DNA of 64,000 bases from CAZNSX01 sp964575845 (GCA_964575845.1 CAZNSX010000001.1:496001-560000), one strand, 5' to 3'. Shown: positions 42,975-51,256, counted from the first letter of the stretch. A program made the numbers and translations. The notes: generated from the sequence alone by a model not told the origin.

Positions 42975-45434
42975 TCAGCGCCCGGGGGAAAGAGGGTTTA
43001 TTCTCACCCGGCTTAAAGGGTAGCGCTCGCGCACGCCGAAGGCCTCGATCGTGACAAAGCCCTCACCCTCGGCCACCACCCTCGCCCTTATGGGGTTGGG
43101 GTTTGAGTCGATGTAGACCATCGCCTCATAAGGCCGGAAGGCCGGTCCGGCCTTCAGACCCTCCGGTGCGGGCGAGTGCCCGATGATCTCCTCAAAGCGG
43201 CGGTCCTGACGAAGGGCCTCAAAAGCCGGGCTCTCGCGCAGGGCCTGCAGAGCACGTGCTCCGAGGCTCCCCCTCCAGTCGATGAGCTTAAGGAGGGCAT
43301 CTTCAACCTTTCCCCGCCCGACATAGATTTCCAGGATGCCAAGCCTGAGCTCATCGGCCACCTCCCCCTCGCGCCATATCCATTCCTTAAAGCGGAGGAG
43401 TCCCTCTTCGAGAATCGAGAGCGCTCTCTTGCCCTGGCCCGTGACCTCAAGAGTCCTTCCCAGCTGCAGGTAGGCTCTCGGGTCCTTCTCGTTGAGTTCC
43501 CAGGCCCTCTCGAAAAAGGAAAGTGCTCGGTCGAACTGGCCCCTGGCAAAGGCTAACTTTCCCAGCACGAGAGGCGGCTCAGCCCAGGAGGGCGCCATTC
43601 GGTTTGCCCGGAGGAGGCTCTCCTCCGCCTTCTCGTAAAACCTTAGCTCCGTGTAGGAGCGGCCCAGGAGGAGGTAGTAGGCGGGGTATCCATCGAGTGA
43701 GCCCAGCCATTTATTCAAGTAGCCGAGCGCGGCTCCCGCGCCTTCGCCCGCGAGCATCGCTTGTGCGCGCATGAGGCGGAAGTAGGCCCCGAGGGCCTCG
43801 GGGAGCTTAAGGGTGTAGATTCCATCGCCCTTGACGAAGAGGACTTTTTCCCCATCCGGAGAGAAGGAAGGAAAGCGGGCACCGGAGAGCGTGGGGTGCC
43901 CTAGGGGAATCGAGGTCTTCTCTTCAACAGAGGTAAGGAAAAGCCCATTGCTTCCCGATATGACCCACCTCCCGCCAGGCGAGAGGTGAGGGTGGGCCAG
44001 GGCCTCGCCTGAAAGGGATTCAAGGACCTCTAGCTCCTTTCCCGTCCCCCCGTCGAGGATGACTATTGCCTGCCCCTCCCTTAGAATTATCCTTCTCCCA
44101 TCGGGGGAGAACCGGGCGCTTTCTATGCGCCTTCGCCCGGATAAGACCTTGGCCCCGCCGGAGGGAAGCTCCACCCTCTCCAAGCCCTCCCTTCCCAGGC
44201 AGAGGAGGCTCAGGCCCTCGGGCGATAGGCTCGCCCCCCGGCACTCCCCTTCAAGAACGGGCGAAATTTCTCCGCTCACGAGGTCAAGGAAGCCCGGAAT
44301 GGGGCCTTTTTCGCCCGGCATGCTCAGCAGAAGGCGTCTCCGGTCCGGCGAGAGGAAAGAGTAACCCTCCAGGCTTCTCGCCCGCCACTTTAGCCTCGTG
44401 CCGTCGGCCCTTACGGTGTGAAGGTTGAAGGCCCCTTCGGCCTCGGCTCCGAAAAGAACTTCATCGCCCCCCGGGGAGAAGGAGGGCGCGCCCTTTCCAT
44501 CCGCGCTGAAACGGAACCCATCATCGGGAAAGATAAGGGGCGTGAGGCTCCCCCTGAAGCCGAGGCCGAGCTCGAGCTCCTCCCTTTTGGAGAGGATCTT
44601 CTCCTTTCTCTCGGTCGCCTCCCTGAGCTCGGCGAGCTTTGCCTTGGCCGGCGAGTGGCTCGGGTCCCTCTTTATTACCTCCTCATAGGACTTCAGGGCC
44701 TCCTCATACTGACCGAGGCCTTCCAGTGCCTGGCCCGCGCCGAAGAGCCCGTCCGGGTCCCCGGGTTCAAGCCGCAGAAACTCCCGGAAGCGGGCGAGCG
44801 CCTCCCCGGGCTTCCCCTCGCGCAGGAAGAGCTGACCCAGGTTATAATGCGGGAGGGCGTAAGCCCTATCCTTTCCTATGGCCCTCTCATAAAGCTCTCT
44901 GGCCTCCCCCGGCCTTTCCCTCAAGGCCGCCATCTTGCCGAGCTTATCGAGCTCTTCAGCGGAGAGCTTTCCTAAATCCTCGCCCTTATGTCGAAGGAGC
45001 GCATGCTCGAATACATCATCCCTCTTTTCCCTCCCCTGGCCAAGGTCCTCGAGGATGAGGCCAAGGTAGTAGTAGGAGAGGGGCCCGCCGCCCTTTGCCA
45101 CGGCCTCCTCAAGAAGCGGGAGGGCCTTCTTGAAATAGAAGTTCCGGGCATCGAGGTCCTTTTGAAGCACATAGGTTATGTGCCCCATCCTGTAGTACAT
45201 GACGCCGTCCTCAATGCCGAGACCTTCAAGCGTCTTGTATTCCGCGAGCGCCTTTCGCAGTGAAAAGCTCCTGTAATACTTATGGGCGAGCGCGAGCCTC
45301 GCCCGGCTCTCATCCCTCCGCCCGGCACCCATCCCCCCGCAGGAGGGAAGAAGCAGGAGCAAGGCGAGGCTCAGGGCAAGAGGCGAGAGGAGGGACGCTA
45401 TGGTGAGAGGTTTTTCTTCAGATCTTGGTCTCAT
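42975..45434 (-). CDS. large lipoprotein with TPR and WD40/TolB-like propeller repeats
   Basis: An 819-residue protein with a lipoprotein signal (LALSLALLLLLPSC then GG). Residues about 45-270 are TPRs (ALPHYNLGQLFLREGKPGEALARFREFLRLEP), about 310-545 form a beta-propeller with recurring FSPDG/LSPGG motifs (ARFSPDGRRIIL, FPSFSPDGEKVLFV), about 550-690 are TPRs again, and the end is a small beta-rich domain (YIDSNPNPIRARVV). It may be a periplasmic scaffold in the outer envelope. It converges on gspO, and whether it works with the secretion system is unknown. Confidence 0.78.
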   Translation of the reverse strand: MRPRSEEKPLTIASLLSPLALSLALLLLLPSCGGMGAGRRDESRARLALAHKYYRSFSLRKALAEYKTLEGLGIEDGVMYYRMGHITYVLQKDLDARNFYFKKALPLLEEAVAKGGGPLSYYYLGLILEDLGQGREKRDDVFEHALLRHKGEDLGKLSAEELDKLGKMAALRERPGEARELYERAIGKDRAYALPHYNLGQLFLREGKPGEALARFREFLRLEPGDPDGLFGAGQALEGLGQYEEALKSYEEVIKRDPSHSPAKAKLAELREATERKEKILSKREELELGLGFRGSLTPLIFPDDGFRFSADGKGAPSFSPGGDEVLFGAEAEGAFNLHTVRADGTRLKWRARSLEGYSFLSPDRRRLLLSMPGEKGPIPGFLDLVSGEISPVLEGECRGASLSPEGLSLLCLGREGLERVELPSGGAKVLSGRRRIESARFSPDGRRIILREGQAIVILDGGTGKELEVLESLSGEALAHPHLSPGGRWVISGSNGLFLTSVEEKTSIPLGHPTLSGARFPSFSPDGEKVLFVKGDGIYTLKLPEALGAYFRLMRAQAMLAGEGAGAALGYLNKWLGSLDGYPAYYLLLGRSYTELRFYEKAEESLLRANRMAPSWAEPPLVLGKLAFARGQFDRALSFFERAWELNEKDPRAYLQLGRTLEVTGQGKRALSILEEGLLRFKEWIWREGEVADELRLGILEIYVGRGKVEDALLKLIDWRGSLGARALQALRESPAFEALRQDRRFEEIIGHSPAPEGLKAGPAFRPYEAMVYIDSNPNPIRARVVAEGEGFVTIEAFGVRERYPLSRVRINPLSPGR

Positions 45435-45768
45435 GGGTAAAACCCCGCCTTATGCGGAAAACCCTGAGGCTCTCTTAAAAGAAAAGAGCTCTTTTTTCAA
45501 AATATTAGCAAATTGGAGGAAATTATTGAAGGGTAAACCCGAAGGGCCGTGCGCCTGGAAGAGACCTCATCCTCAGGGGATGGCCTCTTAAAGATTCTTG
45601 CAAGCGCGGCTCAGTATGGGCTTTGTTGCTCAGCGCCCCGGCCTTTGCCCTTCTCGCTCCCCTCTAGACCCTCCGCACTCCCGGCCCCCTGTCCCCGCCG
45701 TGTCAAGCCCTTGATGGACCTCTTTTGTCAGCTAATTGCCCTACAATAGTAGTATTATATAATAAGGG

Positions 45769-45797
45769 TTGCAAAAACTACTTAAAAGTATTATATT
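45769..45797 (+). promoter_or_regulatory. promoter of small-RNA candidate A
   Basis: TTGCAA (45769-45774), a 17-base spacer and TATATT (45792-45797). The same arrangement with related boxes stands in front of candidate B, and the AT-rich block upstream (agtagtattatataataagg, 45748-45767) is also conserved between the two. Confidence 0.55.
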
Positions 45798-45803
45798 ATA
45801 TTC

Positions 45804-45923
45804 TATAAAAGCTAAAATAAAGTATCCTTGCCAGTAAGCAAGGGAAACGCGCACGGGTCAATCCGCCCAGCCCGCGCCGGAATCCTTAAGTGCCTGAGGC
45901 CTGTGCCCCGGGCATTTTATTTT
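45804..45923 (+). ncRNA. candidate small RNA, copy A (about 120 nt)
   Basis: A non-coding element shared with 47349-47468. Stem 1 pairs GCACGGG (45851-45857) with CCCGCGC (45871-45877) and displays the 13-base loop TCAATCCGCCCAG. Seventeen bases after the conserved block comes a second hairpin, TGCCTGAGG/CCCCGGGCA (45891-45899/45906-45914), then TTTTATTTT, which fits an intrinsic terminator. Compared with copy B the loop is invariant while stem bases change in a paired way. Direction plus from the T-tract. Boundaries are inferred from promoter and T-tract. Confidence 0.55.
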
Positions 45924-46148
45924 CAGAGGGAGTAGGGGCGGTAGAGGGGAAATAGAGAAGCAAAGATATTGAAGGGCGCTGATTGGGTGCTCCGCCACGA
46001 GTCCACAATCGTTTCCGCGGAAAGCCATCCGCGGCGCGCCCTTAATTTGTAAATATAGGGTGGCTTCGGCGGGAAGTCAAGCCGCCGCATCGAAGGGTGG
46101 TTATTCTGGAGAAGTCGTTGATTATCCATTGATTCAGGGGCCGGGGAC

Positions 46149-46460
46149 ATGAAGGAAGAAAAAGCTCTCCCTTTGATTAATAAAAGGTTCGGCCCCGCCG
46201 CTCTGATTCTTTGGCTCTTCTGTTCTCTTATTCTATTCTTATTTCTTTTGGGTTGCACTCTCAAGGTGGAAAAGCGGATTTTTCCCGAGAGCCGAAAATC
46301 CAAATCGGTCTATTTGTGGTTTACATCCCCGCCCTACCTTGTGGGATGCTGGCGGGCGGAGCTCTACGGCTACAATAACGGCGAGTACCGTATGGTCTTG
46401 ATCGAGCGGAGCGACTACCTCAAATGCGGACGAATCCAAAAACCAAGGGGGCCGATCTGA
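46149..46460 (+). CDS. small hypothetical lipoprotein-like protein
   Basis: A 103-residue unrecognised protein. A basic N-terminus leads to a hydrophobic stretch ALILWLFCSLILFLFLLGC whose end resembles a lipobox, so the mature part may be a lipoprotein of about 68 residues with two more Cys (VGCWRAELYGY, LKCGRI). The mature part has aromatic beta-strand-like segments. Ribosome site is weak. It lies between small-RNA candidate A and a palindromic repeat. Confidence 0.5.
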   Translation: MKEEKALPLINKRFGPAALILWLFCSLILFLFLLGCTLKVEKRIFPESRKSKSVYLWFTSPPYLVGCWRAELYGYNNGEYRMVLIERSDYLKCGRIQKPRGPI

Positions 46461-46560
46461 TTGCTAATGGAGCGCCGGGGATATGGTGGGCGGAGCTTAT
46501 AGGCGGATGAAAGAGGTCGCTCGTGCTGGTTTGGCCTTCCCGGCCCCACGCGCGGAGAAA

Positions 46561-46654
46561 GGGGGTAGGTCATGGCTGCGCCATGACCACAAGGGTTTCG
46601 GCTGAGATACGCTCTTTTATCGAACAAGAGGCACGGCGCAGCCGTGCCCTACCC
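46561..46654. repeat. palindromic double-hairpin repeat R1
   Basis: A 94-base element with outer arms GGGTAG/CTACCC, hairpin 1 GGTCATGGC-TGC-GCCATGACC (46568-46588) and hairpin 2 GGCACGGC-GCA-GCCGTGCC (46630-46648). A near-copy is at 47488-47581, and related elements with changed but still paired stems are at 62022-62092 and 48994-49151. Confidence 0.88.
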
Positions 46655-46738
46655 GGCTCGGTCGGAAGTCAAGCATAGAAGCCGCGTCGGCTGAAAGCGT
46701 CGCGGTTGGCTAATAATTCCAGTTAAAAGGAGAACGCC

Positions 46739-47131
46739 ATGAAAAGGATTATATACATCGTTGCAGTGACCATGTTCGCCCTTTCGGTGGGCGCCAGTTT
46801 CGGGGACTACTCCTTCGGGGCGGAGGAGACAAAAAAGGAGCCGGTGCGCATTACGGTCATTAAAGCGTTCAAGCCCGACCTGCCGGGCATCGAGAAAGCC
46901 CAGCTGATTCAGTTCGAAATGGACCCCGGGGCCGAGGTTAAAAACTTCACACTCGGCTCTGAGCTGTGTTGGGCGATAGAGGGCGTCTTCACCTACAAGC
47001 TGGGCGGGGAACTGGTTGAGAGAAGCAAAGGAGCAATCTGGTATGGGGAGGCGGGAACTGTCATTGATGTTTATAACAGAGGCAAAGACGTTGCCGTCCT
47101 TCGGTGCGTTCAGTTCATAAGGGCCAAGTGA
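46739..47131 (+). CDS. exported cupin-like protein without histidines
   Basis: A 130-residue protein with a signal peptide (KRIIYIVAVTMFALSVGASFG). The mature part follows a cupin strand pattern (KAQLIQFEMDPGAEVKNF, LCWAIEGVFTYKLGGELVERSKGAIWYGEAG, AVLRCVQFI), but there is no His in the whole protein, so the usual metal site is absent. It may be a binding protein rather than an enzyme. ATG 46739 follows AAAAGGAGAACGCC. Confidence 0.65.
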   Translation: MKRIIYIVAVTMFALSVGASFGDYSFGAEETKKEPVRITVIKAFKPDLPGIEKAQLIQFEMDPGAEVKNFTLGSELCWAIEGVFTYKLGGELVERSKGAIWYGEAGTVIDVYNRGKDVAVLRCVQFIRAK

Positions 47132-47313
47132 CGCATCGCGTCGCGAGGCGATTTAAGTTTGCTGGAGGGTGCGATTGCACTGACCCCCTTCTAGGGAGTA
47201 TCAGGAGACCTCCTCGGGCTCCGGGAATTCCATCCCAGCACGGCGCCTTAAAAATTCCTGAAAAAGGCCGGAGGCCCCGCGCCCCTGGCCTTAGTACTAT
47301 TATATATTAAGGC

Positions 47314-47342
47314 TTGCGAAAGGTTCTTGATGGGTGTATATA
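47314..47342 (+). promoter_or_regulatory. promoter of small-RNA candidate B
   Basis: TTGCGA (47314-47319), 17-base spacer, TATATA (47337-47342; TATAAT is at 47339-47344 with a 19-base spacer). It matches the promoter of candidate A, including the conserved AT block agtactattatatattaagg (47293-47312). Confidence 0.55.
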
Positions 47343-47348
47343 ATCTTA

Positions 47349-47468
47349 TAAATTTTGCAATAAACTATTCTCAGGAGCGGGGGGAGTTTAACGTGCGTGG
47401 GTCAATCCGCCCAGCCCATGCCGGAGCCATTAAGCGCCCGAGGTCTATGCCTCGGGCGATTTATTTTT
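47349..47468 (+). ncRNA. candidate small RNA, copy B (about 120 nt)
   Basis: Paralogue of copy A. Stem 1 pairs GCGTGGG (47395-47401) with CCCATGC (47415-47421) around the same 13-base loop TCAATCCGCCCAG. The terminal hairpin is a perfect nine-pair stem CGCCCGAGG/CCTCGGGCG (47435-47443/47450-47458), followed by ATTTATTTTT. Spacing from conserved block to terminator is again 17 bases. Relative to copy A, a C-G pair in stem 1 becomes T-A and a T-A pair in stem 2 becomes C-G. The target or ligand is unknown. Confidence 0.55.
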
Positions 47469-47487
47469 GAGGGTCAGAAGAGGGGCA

Positions 47488-47581
47488 GGGGGTAGGTCAT
47501 GGCTGCGCCATGACCACAAGGGTTTCGGCTGGAATACGCGCTCTTATCGAACGAGAGGCACGGCGCAGCCGTGCCCTACCC
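47488..47581. repeat. palindromic double-hairpin repeat R2
   Basis: Same 94-base layout as R1 with identical hairpin arms (GGTCATGGC-TGC-GCCATGACC and GGCACGGC-GCA-GCCGTGCC) and outer GGGTAG/CTACCC; a few differences occur only in the joining segment. It begins about 20 bases after small-RNA candidate B. Confidence 0.88.
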
Positions 47582-47730
47582 AGCGATGAGATATGAATTG
47601 GGATACTACCAGAAAGGGGGTGAGAAAGAAGCTGGCGGAAGAACCACGGGGGTCCGGCGCCACCCGGCAGGAAGCAAGAGGTGCGTCAAGTAGGTAAGTT
47701 CGTTGATGGAGCAAAGGGAGGAGGAAGGTG

Positions 47731-48765
47731 ATGAGGAAGGGATTGATATTCGCGATGCTGGTGGGGCTTGTGGTGGCTGTCGGATTGGCTCTGACGGCCG
47801 GGCTTGCGCGTGCTGGCGACTGTACTGTCACGGTGACCGCGCCCGCTTCAATTCAGGCCGCCGTTGACGCTGCTGGCTTTGGCGATGTGGTCTGTCTGAG
47901 CGGAACCTTTAATCAATCCGTAGTTTTCGGGCCCGAGGACTCCGGCATCACCCTGACCGCTGCGCCCGGCGCGGCACCCGTGCTAGATGGCACTGGGCTA
48001 GCCGCGGTAGAGGCCATACGCTTGCTGGACGGTGTCAGCGATGTGACCATAGAGGGTTTGGAGATTCAAAATTACACGTCTGACACCTGCTGCGGTCAAG
48101 GCAACGCCATCCAGGCGTGGGGCGTTAACACCAGCAACATCGTAGTCCGCAGGAACAACATGCACGACAACAACTATAGTGCTATCCTCGTGGGGAGCGA
48201 AGGAGCGCAGATGCACACGGGCTGGGCCGTTCATGGTAACATCGCGACCAATAACGCCACGGGTTTCTTCTCTGCCCAGATAGAGCTCACAAACTGCAGC
48301 GGTTGCTCTATCCACCGCAACAATGTCACAGGTGGAATCATCGGCATCCTCGTCCAAGGCCGCAACACCATTCCCGACAGCGGTCTTGTTGAGACCCAAG
48401 GCGTGAGTGTAAAGAATAACGTAGTAGACTCTGACATCGGGGTGTATATCCTTGGCCTTGCGAGCGGACCCCTGGACCCGTTCCCTCCTATTGTGGGAGC
48501 ACAGGCAGACCTGCTGGATGTCACGCTTGTCGGTAACCAGATTACGAGCGGAGCGAGCTGGGTGTATGGGTACCTGGGCGGCCAGATAATCAATCCAGCG
48601 TTAGTGCGGAACGACTTTAACTGCAACAGTGGCTACGGGATAGGGCTCTTTGGCAATACCTTCAATGCCAAGGTTGTCAACAACGACTTCGCGAACTGTG
48701 CTCCCGATTTGATTGACGGTGGCTACGAGACGAAGCATCCTCCGGTGCCTGACAATCCCAGCTAG
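47731..48765 (+). CDS. secreted right-handed beta-helix protein
   Basis: A 344-residue protein with a signal peptide (MRKGLIFAMLVGLVVAVGLALTAGLARA). The mature part begins CTVTVTAPASIQAAVDAAGFGDVVCLSGTF, the opening of pectate-lyase/NosD-like parallel beta-helices, and continues with short repeats such as NIVVRRNNMHDNNYSAILVG, GCSIHRNNVTGGIIGILVQGR and VVNNDFANCAPDLIDGG. It probably binds or cleaves polysaccharide, or forms a surface structure. ATG 47731 after GGAGGAGGAAGGTG is preferred to the adjoining GTG. An intrinsic terminator follows 22 bases after the stop. Confidence 0.82.
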   Translation: MRKGLIFAMLVGLVVAVGLALTAGLARAGDCTVTVTAPASIQAAVDAAGFGDVVCLSGTFNQSVVFGPEDSGITLTAAPGAAPVLDGTGLAAVEAIRLLDGVSDVTIEGLEIQNYTSDTCCGQGNAIQAWGVNTSNIVVRRNNMHDNNYSAILVGSEGAQMHTGWAVHGNIATNNATGFFSAQIELTNCSGCSIHRNNVTGGIIGILVQGRNTIPDSGLVETQGVSVKNNVVDSDIGVYILGLASGPLDPFPPIVGAQADLLDVTLVGNQITSGASWVYGYLGGQIINPALVRNDFNCNSGYGIGLFGNTFNAKVVNNDFANCAPDLIDGGYETKHPPVPDNPS

Positions 48766-48786
48766 AAACGGGAACTGAAACCGCAC

Positions 48787-48821
48787 AAAGGCCGGGGCCT
48801 TTGCGCCCCGGCCTTTTCTTT
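48787..48821 (+). terminator. intrinsic terminator of the beta-helix gene
   Basis: AAAGGCCGGGGC (48787-48798) pairs perfectly with GCCCCGGCCTTT (48805-48816) around a six-base loop, followed by TCTTTTC. Located 22 bases after the stop. A degenerate piece of the same sequence appears near 45633-45690, after the propeller lipoprotein's upstream end. Confidence 0.85.
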
Positions 48822-48993
48822 TCTCGCTCCCCTCTTCACCCTCCGCGGCCCCGGCCTTTTCCCTTTGCTGAGCCGTGCCTCTTGCCTGTCTGCGTGCGAC
48901 GCACAGGCAGGATGCGCCTCTTTTGGCGGCTCAGCGGTCCTATGGGCTGACAAAGCCGGCGGTAATGTCACGAATTTTGTGTCGGCAGACCGC

Positions 48994-49190
48994 GTAGGGG
49001 CGACCCGCCCGTCGCCCCAACAGTGAACGGGCGGCCCCCCGGACCCCCCCAAAANNNNNNNNNNTGACACTTTTTTTGGGGCGCCGCCGCGGGTGGGGCC
49101 GCGCGGCGGGGCCCCCCTAATCTGACGGGCGGACGCGAGGTCCGCCCCTACATGTTGGGCCGTTGTAGGGGAGGAGCTCGCCTCCTCCCG
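48994..49190. repeat. palindromic repeat region R4 spanning the scaffold gap
   Basis: Outer GTAGGGG (48994) and CCCCTAC (ending 49151) enclose hairpins GGGGCGAC-CCGCCC-GTCGCCCC and GGGCGGAC-GCGAG-GTCCGCCC (49127-49147). A half element GGGAGGAG-CTCGC-CTCCTCCC follows at about 49169-49189. The layout is that of R1-R3 with different arm sequence. The assembly gap lies inside. Confidence 0.7.
49055..49064. other. assembly gap (ten N)
   Basis: Ten consecutive N, flanked by C and T homopolymers and very GC-rich sequence. True length and order across the gap are uncertain. Confidence 0.99.
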
Positions 49191-49309
49191 GTGCCTCCTT
49201 CGCCTGACACAAGATCTGATACATCTCCCCAAGCCTGGGACCTTGACCTACCGGATGAGGAGGCCTAAAATAAATTTAACGAGCAAAGGAGCTGAGAGGA
49301 GGAATCAAA

Positions 49310-49546
49310 GTGAAATCCTATGTCTTTCCGGTCGTGCTTGAGCCCGACGAAGATGTCTGGCGGGCTTATGTTCCTGACCTTGAATCCCGTGGCGCTGCTA
49401 CCTGGGGTCCTACCAAAGAGGAAGCGCTGAAGAATATCCAGGAAGTTGCCCAAATGGTCGTTGAGGAGCTTCTGGAAGACGGCGAGCCCCTGCCGAACAC
49501 TATTTCTGTTCTGGATCAGCCGACAGTCGCCGTGAATGTCGGATGA
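49310..49546 (+). CDS. hicB: HicB-family antitoxin
   Basis: A 78-residue protein of the HicB/UPF0150 fold, YVFPVVLEPDEDVWRAYVPDLESRGAATWGPTKEEALKNIQEV, which neutralises HicA and is usually a partially degraded RNase H-like fold. The C-terminal DNA-binding domain of longer HicB proteins is lacking. Start is GTG behind GAGGAGGAATCAAA. The likely toxin gene is next downstream, so the order is antitoxin first. Confidence 0.82.
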   Translation: MKSYVFPVVLEPDEDVWRAYVPDLESRGAATWGPTKEEALKNIQEVAQMVVEELLEDGEPLPNTISVLDQPTVAVNVG

Positions 49547-49569
49547 CTGACTACTCTCAATTACGCTAG

Positions 49570-49791
49570 CTAACGGCCAGACAACTGATAAGGGCTCTTC
49601 AGGCCGACGGCTTTATGCTTTCCCGCCAGAAAGGAAGTCACCGACACTACCGCCATCCTGATGGACGCCGGGTCAAGTTTTCCTTCCGCCACACATCCGA
49701 CGCCTTCCGGCCCGGCACCCTCAGAAGCATGGTTGAAATCCAAGCCCGCTGGACGGAGGAGGATCTCAAGCGCCTCGGCCTGCTCCCATAG
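49570..49791 (+). pseudogene. hicA: HicA-like toxin frame without a normal start
   Basis: The frame reads LTARQLIRALQADGFML, SRQKGSHRHYRHPDGRRVKF and WTEEDLKRLGLLP, the HicA double-stranded-RNA-binding fold with catalytic His in GSHRHY. HicA proteins are mRNA interferases. A stop (TAG) sits just before 49570, and no ATG, GTG or TTG occurs ahead of the conserved LIRALQ; the first ATG is internal (GFMLSRQ). Either the start was lost, a rare codon is used, or a shortened protein is made. Confidence 0.75.
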
Positions 49792-49919
49792 GGTCGCATC
49801 AAGTTATCCGTCCTGGGTCATGATGCGCTGGAGGTTTATGTCTCGGCCCCTTTCTCCTCGGGAGCGAGGGTAAGAGGCTGGTGGGAATTGAGGAGTAAAG
49901 GGAGAAGGGGAGATTTCCC

Positions 49920-50729
49920 GTGCGCGTGGTCTTCCATCCTGACTGCCTTAAGTACGTTCATCCCGGCCATCCTGAAAGGCCGGAGCGGGTGGAGGGGATC
50001 CGGAATATTCTGCGAGAGAGGGGTCTTTCCTTTGAAGAGCCGGCTCCGGCGACTAAGGAGGATATTCTGCTCGTGCACACTGAAGCCCACTATGAGAGGG
50101 TGATGAGAGGGGCCTACTTTGACTTCGATACCCCGCCTCTTGAGCCCCGCTTTCCGCTCCTCTCGGCGGGCGCTGCGCTGAGGGCGGCTGAAACCCTGGG
50201 CTTCGCTCTGACGAGGCCGCCCGGGCACCATGCAGGGCGGGATTTTCTTGGAGGATTCTGCTACTTCAATAACATCGCAATCGCGGTGAAGAAGCTCTCG
50301 GCCAGGACCGCCATCCTGGACCTCGACCTCCACCACGGGAACGGAACGCAGGACATCTTCATGGGCTCTCCGGACACCCTATTTATCTCACTCCACCAGA
50401 GCCCCCTTTATCCGGGGACGGGCTTGACCTCTGAGGGGAACTGCCTTAACTTCCCCCTCCCCCCCGGAACCGATGAGGGGAAATACCTTGAAACTCTTGA
50501 TGAGGCCCTGGATGAGGTCAGGGGCTTCGCCCCTGAGGTTCTGGCCATATCCCTGGGGCTTGATACTTACTTCAGGGACCCCCTGGGCGGCATAAAGCTC
50601 AAGGAAGAGAGTTATCAGAAGATGGGGGAGCGGGCGGCGGGCCTTGGGCTTTCCACCTTCATAGTGCTTGAAGGGGGCTATTCCGAGGTGGGTCCCGGCT
50701 GCTACAACTTCCTCAAGGCTTTTGCGTGA
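49920..50729 (+). CDS. histone deacetylase family (AcuC/HDAC-like) amidohydrolase
   Basis: A 269-residue zinc amidohydrolase of the arginase/deacetylase fold, acting on acetylated polyamines, acetyl-lysine or related amides. Key segments are CLKYVHPGHPERPERV, RPPGHHAG (tandem His), GFCYFNNIAIA, AILDLDLHHGNGTQDIF (zinc Asp and His), LGLDTYFRDPLGG (second Asp) and EGGY with a Tyr near the active site. Length is short relative to AcuC but complete. The start is GTG with GGGGAGA eight bases upstream. Confidence 0.87.
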   Translation: MRVVFHPDCLKYVHPGHPERPERVEGIRNILRERGLSFEEPAPATKEDILLVHTEAHYERVMRGAYFDFDTPPLEPRFPLLSAGAALRAAETLGFALTRPPGHHAGRDFLGGFCYFNNIAIAVKKLSARTAILDLDLHHGNGTQDIFMGSPDTLFISLHQSPLYPGTGLTSEGNCLNFPLPPGTDEGKYLETLDEALDEVRGFAPEVLAISLGLDTYFRDPLGGIKLKEESYQKMGERAAGLGLSTFIVLEGGYSEVGPGCYNFLKAFA

Positions 50730-50773
50730 GAGGTCTCTATCGCCGAGCCCCCACCTGAGAGGAGGAAGAAAAA

Positions 50774-51256
50774 ATGCGTTTATCCGGCGTGAACCACCTG
50801 GCTATGGTCACGGGCGATATGGAGAAGACCATCAGGTTCTGGCGGGACACCCTGGGCTGCAAGCTCATCGGCACGACGGGCCACATGGAGGGGGGCTACC
50901 CCTACAGGCATTACTTCTTCTCCATAGGGCCCGGAAGCACGGTGGCCTTTTTCGAGTGGCCGGACATCGAGTTTTCCTCGAAGCCCGCCGGCATTCCCGC
51001 CAGGGGAAAAGTTCACTTCGACCACGTCTCCTTCAATGTGCCAAATCTTGAGGAGTTACTTGAACTTCAGGCCCACTTGAGACGGGAAGGCGTTGAGGTA
51101 ACGGAGGTTGTGGACCATAAGTTCATAAAGAGCATCTACTTTGACGACCCGAACGGCATCTCCCTCGAGGCCTCCTTCTGGGTCCAGCGCCTGGAGGAGG
51201 AGCCCTTTTGGGGTGACCCCGACCCCGTGGAGATCATCAAGAGGGAGGGTAAATAG
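50774..51256 (+). CDS. VOC-family protein
   Basis: A 160-residue VOC protein: SGVNHLAMVTGDMEKTIRFWRDTLGCKLI, HYFFSIGPGSTVAFFEWP, HFDHVSFNVPNLEELLELQAHLRREGVEV and FDDPNGISLEASF. It resembles dioxygenase or lyase-type members. ATG 50774 follows GAGAGGAGGAAG, 44 bases after the deacetylase-like gene, and the two are probably cotranscribed. Confidence 0.84.
   Translation: MRLSGVNHLAMVTGDMEKTIRFWRDTLGCKLIGTTGHMEGGYPYRHYFFSIGPGSTVAFFEWPDIEFSSKPAGIPARGKVHFDHVSFNVPNLEELLELQAHLRREGVEVTEVVDHKFIKSIYFDDPNGISLEASFWVQRLEEEPFWGDPDPVEIIKREGK

Noticed and set aside
45849..45890. Resemblance of the conserved RNA core to a cyclic-di-GMP (GEMM) riboswitch
   Set aside because: A few bases (CGCACGGG, CAATCC) look similar, but the second stem and tetraloop of GEMM are missing, the element has its own promoter and terminator, and it is not directly in front of a gene.
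48787..48822. Second terminator copy near 45633
   Set aside because: Only one arm of the stem is preserved there, so no hairpin can form.
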